64,000 bases of DNA from Lumnitzera littorea (Eukaryota; Streptophyta; Magnoliopsida; Myrtales; Combretaceae): positions 53,473,486-53,537,485 of the forward strand of contig JAMXBB010000002.1 in NCBI GenBank assembly GCA_024138015.1. The letters run 5' to 3'. The notes under the pieces are model-generated. The model ran no database searches. It worked only from the letters and a program-made list of their open reading frames with translations, and had not been told where the DNA came from. A program made the translations under genes and the position numbers. Below, piece after piece: positions 11,474 through 23,039 of this stretch; position 1 is the first letter of the stretch, and the number at the start of each line of letters is the position of its first letter.

Positions 11474-12390
11474 GGATCGCTTACTTAGTGGAGCGCCATT
11501 CAATCCTTTCTAGGATCGCTTATTCAAAGTAGCGCTGTCTTATCTTTTGTTGGATCGCTTACTTAATGGAGTTCCATCCAATACTTCCTAAGATCACTTG
11601 CTCAGTGGAGTATTATCTTATTCCTTTTTAGGATCACTTGCTCAAAGGAGCGTTGTTCTATCCTTAGTTGGATTGCTTGCTCAAAGGAGTGCTATCCTAT
11701 CTTTTGTCGGATCGCCTGCTCAAAAGGGCACTGTCCTACCTAGTCCTTTTTAGGATTGCTTGCTCAAAGGAGCGATATCTTATCCTTAGTTGGGTTGCTT
11801 GCTCAGTAAAGCGCTATTCAATCTTTTTTAGGATTGCTTGCTCATGAGAACGCTGTCCTATCTAGTCCATTTTTAGGATCTCTTGCTCAAAGGAGCACTA
11901 TCCTATTCCTTAGTTGGATCGCTTGCTTAATAGAGCACCATCTAGTCTTTTTTAGGATCGCTTGCTTAAAAGAGCACTATCCTATCCTTAGTTAGGTCGC
12001 TTGCTCATAGGAGCACCATCCAATCCTTTTTAGGATCACTTACTCAAAGGAGCACTGTCTTATCCTTAGTTGGGTTACTTGCTCATAGGAGTGCCATCTA
12101 GTCCTTTATAGGATCGCCTATTTAAAGGAGCACTATCTTATCTTTTGTCAGATCACTTGCTCAAAGGAGTGTTATCCTATTCCTTAGTTGGATCGCTTGC
12201 TCATTGGAATGCTATCTAATCCTTTTTAAGATTGTTTGCTCATAGGAGCGTTGTCTTATCCAATCCTTTCTAGGATCAATTGCTCAAAGGAGCACCATCT
12301 AATCTTTTTTTGGATCACTTGCTTAGTGGAGTGCCGTCTAGTCATTTAAAGAATCACTTGCTCATGAGAGCATTGTCTCATTTTGTCTTT
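11474..12390 (+). repeat. 39-bp minisatellite, about 23 diverged units
   Basis: Units start with GGATCGCTT or a variant at 11474, 11513, 11552, 11591, 11631, 11670, 11709, 11753, 11792, 11831, 11876, 11916, 11955, 11995, 12033, 12072, 12111, 12150, 12190, 12229, 12273, 12312 and 12351. Spacing is mostly 39-40 bp, with three of 44-45 from a small insertion. Each unit contains GGATCGCTTGCTC, a short spacer such as AAAG, then GAGCGCTGTCC, which pair imperfectly. The array lies upstream of the LTR end at 13051. Tandem arrays in untranslated parts of Tat/Ogre elements are known, so this is probably element-borne. Off-frame spacings argue against a coding repeat. Confidence 0.9.
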
Positions 12391-13051
12391 AATAGAATGT
12401 CATTTTATCTTTTCTTTAAAAGATTTATCATTTCAAGTAACTCATCTTGAAAGAGCTCTATCTTCTTAATGATACCAACCTTTCAAGTTGGGACCTAATT
12501 TGTTTGACAATCTAGCTTGATTTTCAAAAATAAAAGAAATCCACCCACTAAATATTTTAGAAAAAAGGAGCTATATTGGTTTGATCTCGACTAGCGGGTA
12601 CGTAGGTATCTTTAGGGTAACTGTCTAAAAAATAAGATTTTTTTTCTCTTGAAAGTCGTAATAAAAAAAATTCATTTTAATTATATTTTGTATATCTTTA
12701 CATATCTTAGTATTTTTTAGAAAAAATATAAAAATAAAGCCCATTAATTGATTTTTTAAAATTTTTATATGATAACTTAATCTTAATAGGTTAGCCTCCA
12801 AACTTAGTTTTTCTTATTATTTTTCTAAAAATTATTTTTTTTAGAAAACATGCAGATTAGTGGCTCAATTATGGTTTTCCTACCCAAAAACCCTAATTTC
12901 ATTTTTTACTAGTTTAACTGGTTGGTGATTCTAATTTTTCAAAATATTTCTTTTAAAAAAAATGTTTCCTTAATTTTATGTCGATTAATCTATATTAGCC
13001 AGACTAGGCTTAATATAGATTAAGTTAAGGAAAAAGAAATAGGGCTCGACA
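12391..13051 (+). mobile_element. 3' part of a Tat-like LTR
   Basis: Contains GCGGGTACGTAGG (12595-12607), also present in reverse at 59616-59628 in the solo LTR, and ends AGGGCTCGACA, as that LTR does on its minus strand. The following bases (13047-13063, GACACCATCTATGGAAA) match the Tat primer-binding motif GGCGCCGTCTGTGGGGA except for G-to-A changes, so a 5' LTR/leader junction is likely. The LTR start is not resolved. Confidence 0.5.
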
Positions 13052-13079
13052 CCATCTATGGAAAGCATGAGAGTCCTGA

Positions 13080-13815
13080 GGTAGTGGGAGAGCATGACTT
13101 ATTACCTATGTATAGTATACTTAAGGGGTTTCCAGTGAATGTAGGAATCCTAACTGCATTTGGACTTTACTGACAAACGTTTGATATGAGCAAGGGTATT
13201 TTTATAGGAGGATTGGTTACAAGAATCCTTAAGAATTTGAGGTTATAGCTTATAAGTGATATGCCAAAAGACTCTTACGTTGATCTAGAATTGCTTCCAA
13301 GAACCCCTTTTAATTAGTAAGGTATTGTAAGAGTCTTGAATCTTGATTTGGACATTGAGGACCCTGGTGCTCTGAATTTCATACCAAGCACATTGAGCTT
13401 CTTAGTTGATAATTTGAAGAGATTGGAAACTGAAGTGGCTAAGATTAAAGAGACTTAGAAAGGAATTGTTGAGCTTTTGAAGAACATCGCCACAAAAGTA
13501 AGAACAACTATTCTCTCTTGTTTCTCTCATCCTTAAAACCAGGAGTATGTGAATCCTAGTTAACCTCCGATTCCCCCACCTGTAAGTGCTCAAGAAGAAG
13601 AAAGAGGAGGAGGACAAGGAGATTAAGAGTTGGGAGAAAAAGACTCTGGTGATGAGGAGGAAGGGTTGGAAGAAGAGGACAATGATGGTGAAGAGGAAAT
13701 GTATAGCACCAAGTAAGAAGCCATAGGATAAGGAATTGGGATTGAGAGTGAAGACGAGTCATCTGGGAAGGAGGAAGACGACCCTGATGAAGCGACGGAC
13801 ACCGATGATGACTAA
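13080..13815 (+). pseudogene. Degenerate LARD/Athila-like ORF with acidic tail
   Basis: Several in-frame stops. Readable pieces are SLKGFPVNVGILTAFGLY (about 13117), DSYVDLELLPRTPF (about 13270), a coiled-coil segment DNLKRLETEVAKIKE (about 13409), a Pro-rich piece (PPIPPPV) and an acidic tail ending EATDTDDD before TAA at 13813-13815. It parallels the ORF at 3-341 in layout and position ahead of an untranslated region with hairpins. The minus-strand ORFs here are shadows of the acidic repeat. Confidence 0.6.
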
Positions 13816-15139
13816 CTTCTTTTCTTTCTTTTGTTGTATTTTGTTATTTTTAGAATCCTTATCTAGTTGAGAGCTTACCCTGGCTAATGTACTATTAATA
13901 GAGATTCTCATATTATGTGTTTGTTGTATTTTGTTTTTGTTTTGTCTTAATGGCTAAGTATCTTTTGTTGTTTAAATTGTCATGGTGTTTGAAGGATGTA
14001 GTGTCTGATGGTTTACAACTCAATGAGATGGTCAAACTTCATATTTCAGGGAAGTCCAGTTCTCATTGTTTATTATTTTTCATCTTTTTAGTGTTCCTTT
14101 ATATGCCTAAGATTCTATGTTTACTTTTCTCAAACATTAAGGACAATATCTCTCACTAAGTGTAGGGAACGGTAAACTTTGTTTATCAAAAGTCTCTCAC
14201 TTAAGTTGTTTGTTTTCAATTTTGTGCCTAACTACTCCTTATGGACTTAGTATATATGATCAAAATTGTAGGATCAAATCTAAGTGAAGCACACTTACTT
14301 GCTATTTAATGAATAAATTTAGAGGTTAGAAGTGAATAAGAGTCTTTAGTTGAAAGTTAATTGGTTGTGCTTCTAAATGTTCTAAGTAGTATATCTACTT
14401 TTCAATTACTTTTAGGAGTTCATTTAATCTTGAATGAAAATGGCAAATGAAGTAATTCACTTGTGGATACTTCTTGAGAATCTCTTCAAAATAGAGTAAA
14501 TAGAAGTGTTTAAGAACTAAATTAGTAAGGGTGAGCTTTAGTCCCTTAAAAGAGTGAAGTTTGACCCCGCTACCAATTTTTGTCGTTATACCATTGCAAT
14601 AAGCATCTATAAAAATTGAGTTAGTAAGGGCGGGCTTTGGTCCCGTAGAAGAGCGAAGTCTGACTCCACTGCTAATCTTTATCCTTATAACCAATTTAGT
14701 AAAGGTGAGCTTTGGTCCTTCAGAAGAGTGAAGTCTGACTTCGTTGCTAATCTTTGGTTCTTCAAAAGAAAAAAAAAAAAAGAAGAAGATGAGAAAAATG
14801 AAAATATAATGAGTGAGTTGTCCTTGGAAAGATTCAATAAAAGAAGTAGAAATATAGGAGAAAGATGGATGCAATGTACTTTTCTTATAGATTAGTGTTC
14901 TTAAGAAGTAATTAAAGGTTTTTTTTTTTTTTATACAGTTAAAGAAGTAGATGAAGTATAACCAATTCTTTTTTGTTCTATTTGACTTTGTACTAACTTT
15001 GTGTCTTTGGAAACTATCATTAAATAGTAAGGGTGAAGTGTGTTTTCCTTTGATTAGTCTTAGAATATTGGTTTATGTGTTCTAAGAACATAATGTGGTA
15101 GGCACAAAGTTAATCCACTGGGAATGCTTTGTCGAATGT
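13816..15139 (+). other. Untranslated 3' region of LARD-like element 2
   Basis: No credible gene. The phrase 'aaggacaatatctc' (14140-14153) parallels 'ggggacaacgtacg' (529-542) in element 1, and the three hairpins below lie in the equivalent position. Confidence 0.45.
14522..14750 (+). repeat. Three serial hairpins related to those at 975-1169
   Basis: Units of about 55 bases at 14522-14576, 14621-14675 and 14696-14750. Each opens TTAGTA and closes CTAA or CCAA, with inner arms of type GGGCGGGCTTT and GAAGTCTGACTCC. The loops are GTCCCTTAAAAGAG, GTCCCGTAGAAGAG and GTCCTTCAGAAGAG, matching the GTCCGTCAGAAGAG loop of element 1. Pairing includes G-U pairs and mismatches. Confidence 0.65.
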
Positions 15140-16670
15140 GTAATTAATTGTTTTTAAGTGTTTAATTGAGTTTTGGTATATAATTGTATAATATATTGAT
15201 TTCAGATGAATCATAAGCAAGGGGATGAAATTTATACAAAAACAATGACTTTTAAAGCAATCACGGCCGAAAGGAGAAGAAAAACTTGAAGTAAAATTAA
15301 GATTCACTCGATCATAGGCATGATAATAAAGGATTGGAATGGCTAGCATTAATCACACCCTTCATCACAAGCGTAATTAAGGAAGTTCTGATGATCCCCC
15401 TATCAATTACAGCCGTAATTGTATAGCAGGAGAGTGATCACGCTCTCAACCACAAGCGTGATGAGCTGTAATGAAGAGATGAGGAGTTCACATCCATTGT
15501 TACGGCCGTGATTGGTGTCAAATCTTGTTTTCTAAGTCTATCACTCTTCGAGTAACAGGCATGATGGGAGTGGACACAACTATTTTTCTTCAACTATTTC
15601 ACATGAACCAATATGTGGAACATGTCTTAATATTAGGCCGTGTCTTGAAGTGGTATAATTTGAGTCCTTTGATGAGTTAAGTATAAATATATTGCGACTT
15701 TTAGATAGAAAAAAAAGAGAGACATAACAATAGATAGAGACATAGAACACTGGATTAATAACATCATATCACCAACTAACACCTATTCATCCATCTTTGT
15801 AGCCATTGTATTTCCATTTTCAGGATAGTTTCTAAGTGTTGTACCGTACTTTCCCCAGAATTACTTGAGAAAGTCGACGAGAATTCATCATTATAAAACT
15901 TTCTACAATAGAATTCATAATGGGGTTGTATCTTTCTGCTTGTCTTATGTTAATTTCTTTGTTATTTCTACATTTTGTTATTTCGTCATGTATGAGTAGT
16001 CACTAGAACTTGCTACATCAACTTGGTATAAAAAAGTGCTTGAATTACTGAGTTCCTAATATTTGTTTAATTCTGATGAATTGGACTTAATTAATCTAAG
16101 TACAGCGTAGTGCACGATATTGACTTAGGCCATATTTCAATAGAATATGTCAAGAGATAATTCTATTGAATAGATCTAATTCATAGAAATATCTTACTCT
16201 TGATAATAAAGATATTATTAGGCAAGTTATTGCATTCTTAGGGAAATTGATAAATTAACATGACATTAATGTGATCCAAATTGGTCGTTAATTTAAAAGA
16301 GATTCTAATAGACATAATTAGGATTAAATGTAAGTAGTTTCGAGAAGAATGCTTATATACCTATAATTTCCCATAGATAACAAGTATATAGATAAAAAAC
16401 ATATTGATAATATCATACTAAGTAGTGAAGCAAGTCTATATGTTAATCGTTGTAGTGTTAATAGTTTTTGTAACATTTGTGTTGGATAAAAGTTATTGTG
16501 GATTAGTGTAGTTTAGCTAGTAAATTAAATAATTTAATCTTTTCATCACTTAATAAATTTAGTCGCTAGTTAATAGGGAGAATAATTGGTACTAGTGTTT
16601 GAATCCTTTTTTCAGTGGAAATGTCCTTATACTCATTCATGCTATAAAACAATCAATGTACTTGCCTGTT
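15140..16670 (+). mobile_element. Probable 3' LTR of LARD-like element 2
   Basis: A TATA box (TATAAATA, 15682-15689) sits where element 1 has one, and the 3' end ('caatgtacttgcctg', about 16653-16667) parallels 'aggtgcacttgcttc' of LTR 1. Upstream of the TATA box are several short palindromic motifs built on CCGTAATT, GCGTGAT or GGCCGTGATT (15370-15560). Both boundaries are estimates because no clean TG or CA end could be fixed. Confidence 0.45.
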
Positions 16671-18150
16671 GAACTGAGTTGAGGATAAAATATAGGTTTA
16701 TAAATTGTGAAACTTGAAAGCTCTATTTAGAGGCAATCATTGCTATGTATGATTTAATCTAATTATTAGCTTTTACTTGCCTTTTTTTGGTGCCTATATA
16801 AGTAAATAGCGAGAAAAAGTGATCACAACACTTTGAAGAACATGATAGACTAAAGGCAAAAGTGCAAATAAATGAAGGAATAAAACCACTTCAATTTGAT
16901 GAAGTGGGCTATATATTCGAAACATGCCAAAATTTAGAAGCACATTTCTAACTTCATTTGATTAAAATAGTTCCCTGAAGCTTGAACATACCTTAGGACG
17001 ACTTCTTCCTAATGAAGTTCACATAAGCTAAATGGAGTCCCCCATTCTAGAGCACTATGAAGCTACTACCTCTCTTCAATTAGATGAAGTTGTTCTGTTG
17101 AAGCAAAAGTACACAGTATGATTTCAATCTTGCTTATAAATAAGTATACAGTATTCCTATATTTTTAAGTAAATATCTCTACAAATAAACATGAGCAAAA
17201 TACATTTATTTGTCTAGACAATCATGTCTTTTTTGAGTAGACAAAATAATAACGTAGCGAACTCTTGAATTTTTCATTATTATTAAAACTTTCATGTTCA
17301 TATTAGTCAAGTTTATTCCTCCCGTTTTTTACTGGCATAATTATTTAAGGTCTTTTCATGTGTTTTGCCTTTAATTGATTGATGTGTATACACTTATTTG
17401 TGCCTCATTGATTTTTATATTTGTTTTCTTTTCCTTTTCATTTTTTTCATATTTTTTCCTTTTATTTTTGCTCACTATCTATCTAAAATTTTTCAACTTT
17501 TAGAAAAGAAAATAAACATGTTACCATTTTAACTATCTCTTACTCATGAAAGTTTATGAACTCATCTACATACACCAAAAAGTTTGGTTTAAGCAATTTT
17601 GCAAACCAAATAAAACCAAGTGTTAATATTCATGGTATTAAATCATTTCTATTTCATCAATAGGTGAATAGAAAAGGTACAAACCAACTCCTTATCACCT
17701 TAGTTACCTAAGTTATTGACATAAACATTAACTATGTACATCCTTAAGCCTAAGTGGCTATGTATATGTACTTTTAACAAAAAAAAAAAAAATCGGTTTA
17801 GCTTGTACATCCCTTTTCTTATAGTCAAAGCATTAATGAGTACTTCCTGAATCCTAGAGTGGTATTAAGGTGATTAGAGTGTTTAAGGTCTTGTTTAAAC
17901 TAAACAAGTAAGATTCCTATATTGACATTGAAAATCCTCATGAGCACCTTTAAAGTAAGGATAAGTAGGTTGATAGTAGTTTTACAAGTAGTAGGTTGGG
18001 TTACATAGAAATGGGTAAGGTCCTCCATTTAGACATAAAAGATTATTACCCCCTCCTCTCAACAACATGTCACCATCACAACCAGTACGTAAAGGTTTGC
18101 AAAAGGCTAGTAGAATGGCATACCAGGATTTTTAATACAGTTTGGTTGTG
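16671..18150. other. Non-coding, probably retroelement-derived
   Basis: AT-rich. Includes self-complementary pieces such as 'acttcaatttgatgaagt' (16889-16906) and repeated 'gatgaagt'-type motifs. No credible reading frame. Confidence 0.3.
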
Positions 18151-21100
18151 ATTTGCTTTTTACTAGGTATATTGGTTTTCAATTTGGTCTGAAGGTTTGA
18201 ATTGAATTGAACCGATTTCATATTAAAAGAATAAAAATATCACTCTTCCAGATGCCATACAAGCCTAGCCTAACCTAGACTAAAGTTGAAAAGCACTAGT
18301 TTCCTTCCCTTCCTCTTCACACATATGAAGCTTTTTGATCTCAAAATGTAACTGTGCATGTTCATTGTAGTTTTCTAACTAAGGAATTGAGCATTTAATT
18401 TTGCTTACACAGCCTTGTTTTATCTATTATCCTAGTATATGGATTTTTACCTTTAGAACTAACTTACAGGTCATGAGAATAATTAAATTTAGAACTAAGA
18501 ACAAAATATTAGCCATTGGCTATGGTGCTAATGACGTGGTGAATCTTCAAGAAGCACCAATTATGTTTCTAAGATTCATTTTTTATCCTAATACTTGGTT
18601 TTAGAAATTAGTAGGCTTTGATGTGATGATGTTTTCTAATGTTGCGATAACTCAATTCCAATTCCTAGAATGTTTTCTTTATCATCTTCAGTGATTATGG
18701 TTCAAACCATGAACCAAACCATTCTTTCAATGGTAAAAAGAAAATTGTGAATCAAATCGCATGGTAAAGGTTAAGACTACAATAAGATAGAACCACAATA
18801 AAAAGCAAATGGCATTGTGCCTATCCTCACCCGTAGGTATGACTCTCATTGCATGAACTACATGATTTCCTCCATATTCTGATCCATTACACTCCATTGT
18901 AACTTAGCTAAAGGTTGAGATTGAAAAAACTAATAAATTCACATCCCTAAAACAAGTTAATGAAATAAGAATCATAAAGAACAACTAGATTACTTAAAAG
19001 GAAAACAATGTATAAGTAGCAAAACAAGAACTTCCATAAGCAAACTAATAAGTAAAATAAATGACCAAATTGAACACCAATTAGAGACTTTATACTATTT
19101 AACACCTTTCCTTAGTAACTGGGCCAACACTTTAAGTCTAATTTGTTAAGGAGTTGTAGTTCATTCATGTAACAAGCTTCAATGAAATTGATATTCAATT
19201 TGCAAACCATGTGACAAACCTAAGGGGAAGCAAACAATTGCTAAGCTTTTCTAAAGTAACATTTATATAGTAAGAACATTACGATTACAAAAGTCTATTC
19301 AAATACTAAAGTATAGGAAACCATTATATTAACTAATAATCCGGAACAACATAAAGTTTCTCATTTATTCTCTCCAGTGACATAACAAGCTTATTTGTTC
19401 TATCTAACCATCTTAAGTGGTTATTAACAAAAGAACAAATTCACTAAGTCTCTACAAATGTTATGTTTGGATGATTTTGTTCGGTATTTTAGGTCCCAAT
19501 AGGTAACTATGGGAGTAGGTTTGAATTGGTCATATTTAAAATTAAAGTTAAATAATCAAATTAGCCCTTTTCAATCTTTACGCGAAATCTTATAAAGAAT
19601 ATCATTGTTATGCTTTTCTATTTACTTCTACAAAATGCAGTAATACTTAGATATCTAAGTTTGGTATGTATAACAAAAAGGTATAGTAAAATAAAATAAA
19701 ATATAGTAGGGTAAGAGAGATAAAGCTAAGATATAAGAGTTTTGGCCTCTAGTAGTATGATAGGTTGATATGTACACAAGTAATTATAATATGAATTTTA
19801 TAAGATGAAAGATTTGAAAATGATGTTTACCCTTACTTGACCAGTGTACCGGATTATCTACAATAATAATACTGGTGAGTATTTATGAGGTCATTGTTGC
19901 AAGGAGAAGGACTCATCTAAGTACTAACTTTTAACCTGCTATTCTAATATAGGTTAATCGAATTGAATGTATAGGGAATTACAATTAAAAGTAACTAGGA
20001 GAACTTAAAATAATAACTAACCTAAATAACAAAGGCATAGGCTTATGACATGCTTCCAAGGTAGTGGTAAGGTTATTTTATTAAAATATTAGATATGGTC
20101 TTTAAGTGGGTTTTCACGGAATTCACTTAAGTTCAATCATGGGTAGGGCATCTCACTCAATTAGGTAGAGAAAAACCTCTTATCAGTCTCATTTTTTCAC
20201 ACAATCAGCTTAACACTTAATTTTAAACATTTAAATCCATTTGCGAACTAAGTGTTCTAGTTTTAAAAATCAAGGGGTCAATCTCCTCTCAGTTTCAAAG
20301 TCAATCTTAATTCACTATAACTACATAAAGAAATGTGAGTACAATGGAATCTCTACTCCCTATCTCCTATTGATCATCAATACTCTACAAACTTATTGAC
20401 AAAAGTAGGATTTTTCATAATTAATCTCCTCTTAGTCTCATAATCATGAAAACCCATTTAACTTTTAAGGAATTCCTTAAACTAATCTCACTATCTCATG
20501 ATCGTAAAAACCCATCAAGAGAGTCATTTATAGTATCACAAAAAATTCAAATAGAGCATTAAAGACCAAAATCCTAAACAAATACATGTACCCATATCTA
20601 AACTATAATATTTTACCAACTATATCATTTACATTATTAGAATCCTACAAAAGAAAAAAAAAATTGTAGCCACTCATATTTCTAACAATAACACTAAAAG
20701 CAAATAGAGAAATAGTAGCAAGTTCCATAGATAACTAAGATAATGAAATATCCAAATGAGAATAAGAGCATAATAAAGATTATAGAGATAAAAAAGCTAA
20801 AATCTACTATTAATGTTAAGAAATATGCATATGAATCTCAAGAACAAGTGTTAAACATCATAGAAATAGCAACGAGTAAAAACCACAAAAAGCTCGCAAA
20901 AATTAAGCTAAAACCTAAGAAAACCTAATTATAGCTCCTAAAAATTAAGCTAAACAAGAAAAATATTTATTTATTAAAACCTAATCGTGTAAACACACCA
21001 ATTATTATATTTAAAGCCTAAACATATTACCTAAATATTAACAAACATTAAATACATTCAAAAACATAATATTCAAGTGAAATCACAACCCTAAAAGATC

Positions 21101-21261
21101 AAAATACTTTTTTTTTTTTTTTTACTTTAGCATTTTCCCTTTTAAAAAAAAAAATTAAACAAACAATGCACACATAAAAGCAAGGAAAGACTTACCTTTG
21201 ACAAATAGTATACCTACAGGTAGTTCAGTGGTTTTCAACTAGCTCTTCGCATGGAACTAAT
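18151..21261. other. AT-rich intergenic DNA without recognisable genes
   Basis: Frames above 60 codons here have no family resemblance and biased composition. Between 20160 and 20560 there are diverged repeats around 'aatctcctcttagtctcat'. A poly-T run lies at about 21109-21123. Confidence 0.3.
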
Positions 21262-21532
21262 GGCTTTGAACTCTAGAGAGGTTCTATAAAATTCTCAAGT
21301 CAATTTCTAGAAAAACCAAGCTTATTTCCTCCATTAAAACTTCAAATTCAAATTGGTTGATCCCAACACGAAATTGATTAAAACCACCTACTAGTAGCTT
21401 TGAGCTCTAGAGAGGTTGTTCTATAAAATTCTCAAGTCAATTTCTAGAAAAACCAAGCTTATTTCCTCCATTAAAACTTCAAATTCAAATTGGTTCATCC
21501 TAACACAAAATTGATTAAAACCACTTACTAGT
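21262..21532. repeat. 134-bp tandem duplication
   Basis: 21262-21395 and 21396-21532 are nearly identical, both carrying 'agaaaaaccaagcttatt' and 'attggttgatcc' or 'attggttcatcc'. The second copy has three extra bases (gtt). The few differences show a recent duplication compared with the surrounding decayed repeats. Confidence 0.9.
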
Positions 21533-22005
21533 CTTTTTTCTAGGATGAATATAGATTGTGTCACTATTTATCTTATATTGATTTTCTCTAAAATAAGGGA
21601 AATTGAAGAGAAAGAGAGTAAATTTAGCATTATGAGCACATAGAGAGTGAAAGTAGCAATTGCATGTGATTGAGAGCTTTGCAATGCTTTAGAGTGGTTT
21701 GAATGCATAAGGAGGACTATTAGTTATAATACTAGATCGGGATTATCGCCCAAGAAACTTCCATATCGATGAAAGATCAAATCTTGATAAAAATGGGTAA
21801 GTTCATATGTATAGCTTAGTTCTTCTATTTTTAGCCAAAACCAAATGTGTTATTGCACAAATTTATGAAAAATAAAGATGTACACTATCATTAGAGGGTG
21901 CCTTTATAGCTGTAGATCAAGTATCTTATGGTATTTTTTGAGAATATCCTCAAATTTTACCAATTAAAACTTAGGTGTAAAATGCACATTTGTTCATGAT
22001 ACCCG

Positions 22006-22008
<3 letters not shown>

Positions 22009-22053
<45 letters not shown>
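22009..22053 (+). repeat. (CT)n microsatellite
   Basis: About 22 CT units, then T-rich DNA. It lies just past the surviving end of the integrase relic of the minus-strand Tat element. Confidence 0.92.
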
Positions 22054-22056
<3 letters not shown>

Positions 22057-22109
22057 ATTTTATTTTATAAGATTTCCTTAAAAAAAAATTCAAAAATTGA
22101 ACATATCCA

Positions 22110-22860
22110 AATGATATTTTTTAATGCACTTTCTATTCTACATTTTTCCTTGATTTTTAGGTAGATCTAATTCAATCAGTAGAATGACTTTCGTACCATA
22201 TACTAATTTGAAGGGGGTTTCCCCTGTTACAGTCCTATGGGTAGTTCGATATCCCCATAAGCACATTTTCCTTTAACTTGATTAACCTTCCTCCTTAAAC
22301 TGTACAAGATAATCTTGTTGATAGCTTCAACTTACAAGTTAGTCTGAGGGTAAGCTACAGACGTATAATTCAAGTAAATGCTGTATTACTCATAGAATGC
22401 TCGGAATCTATTGTTGTCAAACTGTGGTCCATTGTCCATGATTGTCATAAATGGGACTTCGAACCTTGATATTATACAATTGAAAACAAATGCCTCAACT
22501 TTATGTTTGATGATCCTTGCTAACGCCTTAGCTTCTGCCCATTTTGTGAAATAATCTACAACAACAACAACAAATTGTCATTGGGCTATAAACTTTGGAA
22601 AGGGTTTGAGTATGTCTAATCCCTTATGGGAAAAAGGCCAATGAATGGATAAGTAGCATAATTCACTAGAAGGCACATGACTCGGCACCTCATGCTTTTG
22701 GCAATGTGAACAATGTCAAACAGCAGTTCTTGCATTTCTTTCATGGTCGACCAATGATAGTCGAGTTGTAATGCACGGATATATAAAGTTTGTACCTTCA
22801 CATGGTTGCTACATACACCATCATGTAGTTCAGATAACATTCGTTGGGCATCTTTTAGGG
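22110..22860 (-). pseudogene. Integrase relic of the Tat-like element
   Basis: On the minus strand, HWSTMKEMQELLFDIVHIAK (about 22757-22710) is the zinc-binding region, followed after shifts by VVVVDYFTKWAEAKALA and NGPQFDNNRF, which hold the first two acidic positions of the D-D-E core (the first in VVDYFTKW, the second in NGPQF). The later VEAINKIIL keeps the Glu region. Stops separate the parts, so no enzyme is made. Confidence 0.72.
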
Positions 22861-23039
22861 GAAGGCATTGAAGGTAAGGTTGGGATATGCCGCGTTTGTA
22901 TAGCTAATCATCCATCAGTGTGTAATTTGCAGTTTGATAAGCTAATCTTAGAGCATCTTTCTTGTCATTAAGGAGGACACCATCTTTCAAGTAATTTACA
23001 AGGGGATCCATCTAAGACTTCTCTCTTAGGTAAGGGGTT

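Noticed and set aside
11474..12390. CRISPR-like array
   Set aside because: Direct repeats of 39 bp without unique spacers of constant size, in a plant nuclear context with no cas genes; it is a minisatellite.
13402..13762. Hydrophobic or Leu-rich minus-strand ORFs
   Set aside because: They are antisense shadows of the acidic-tail pseudogene.
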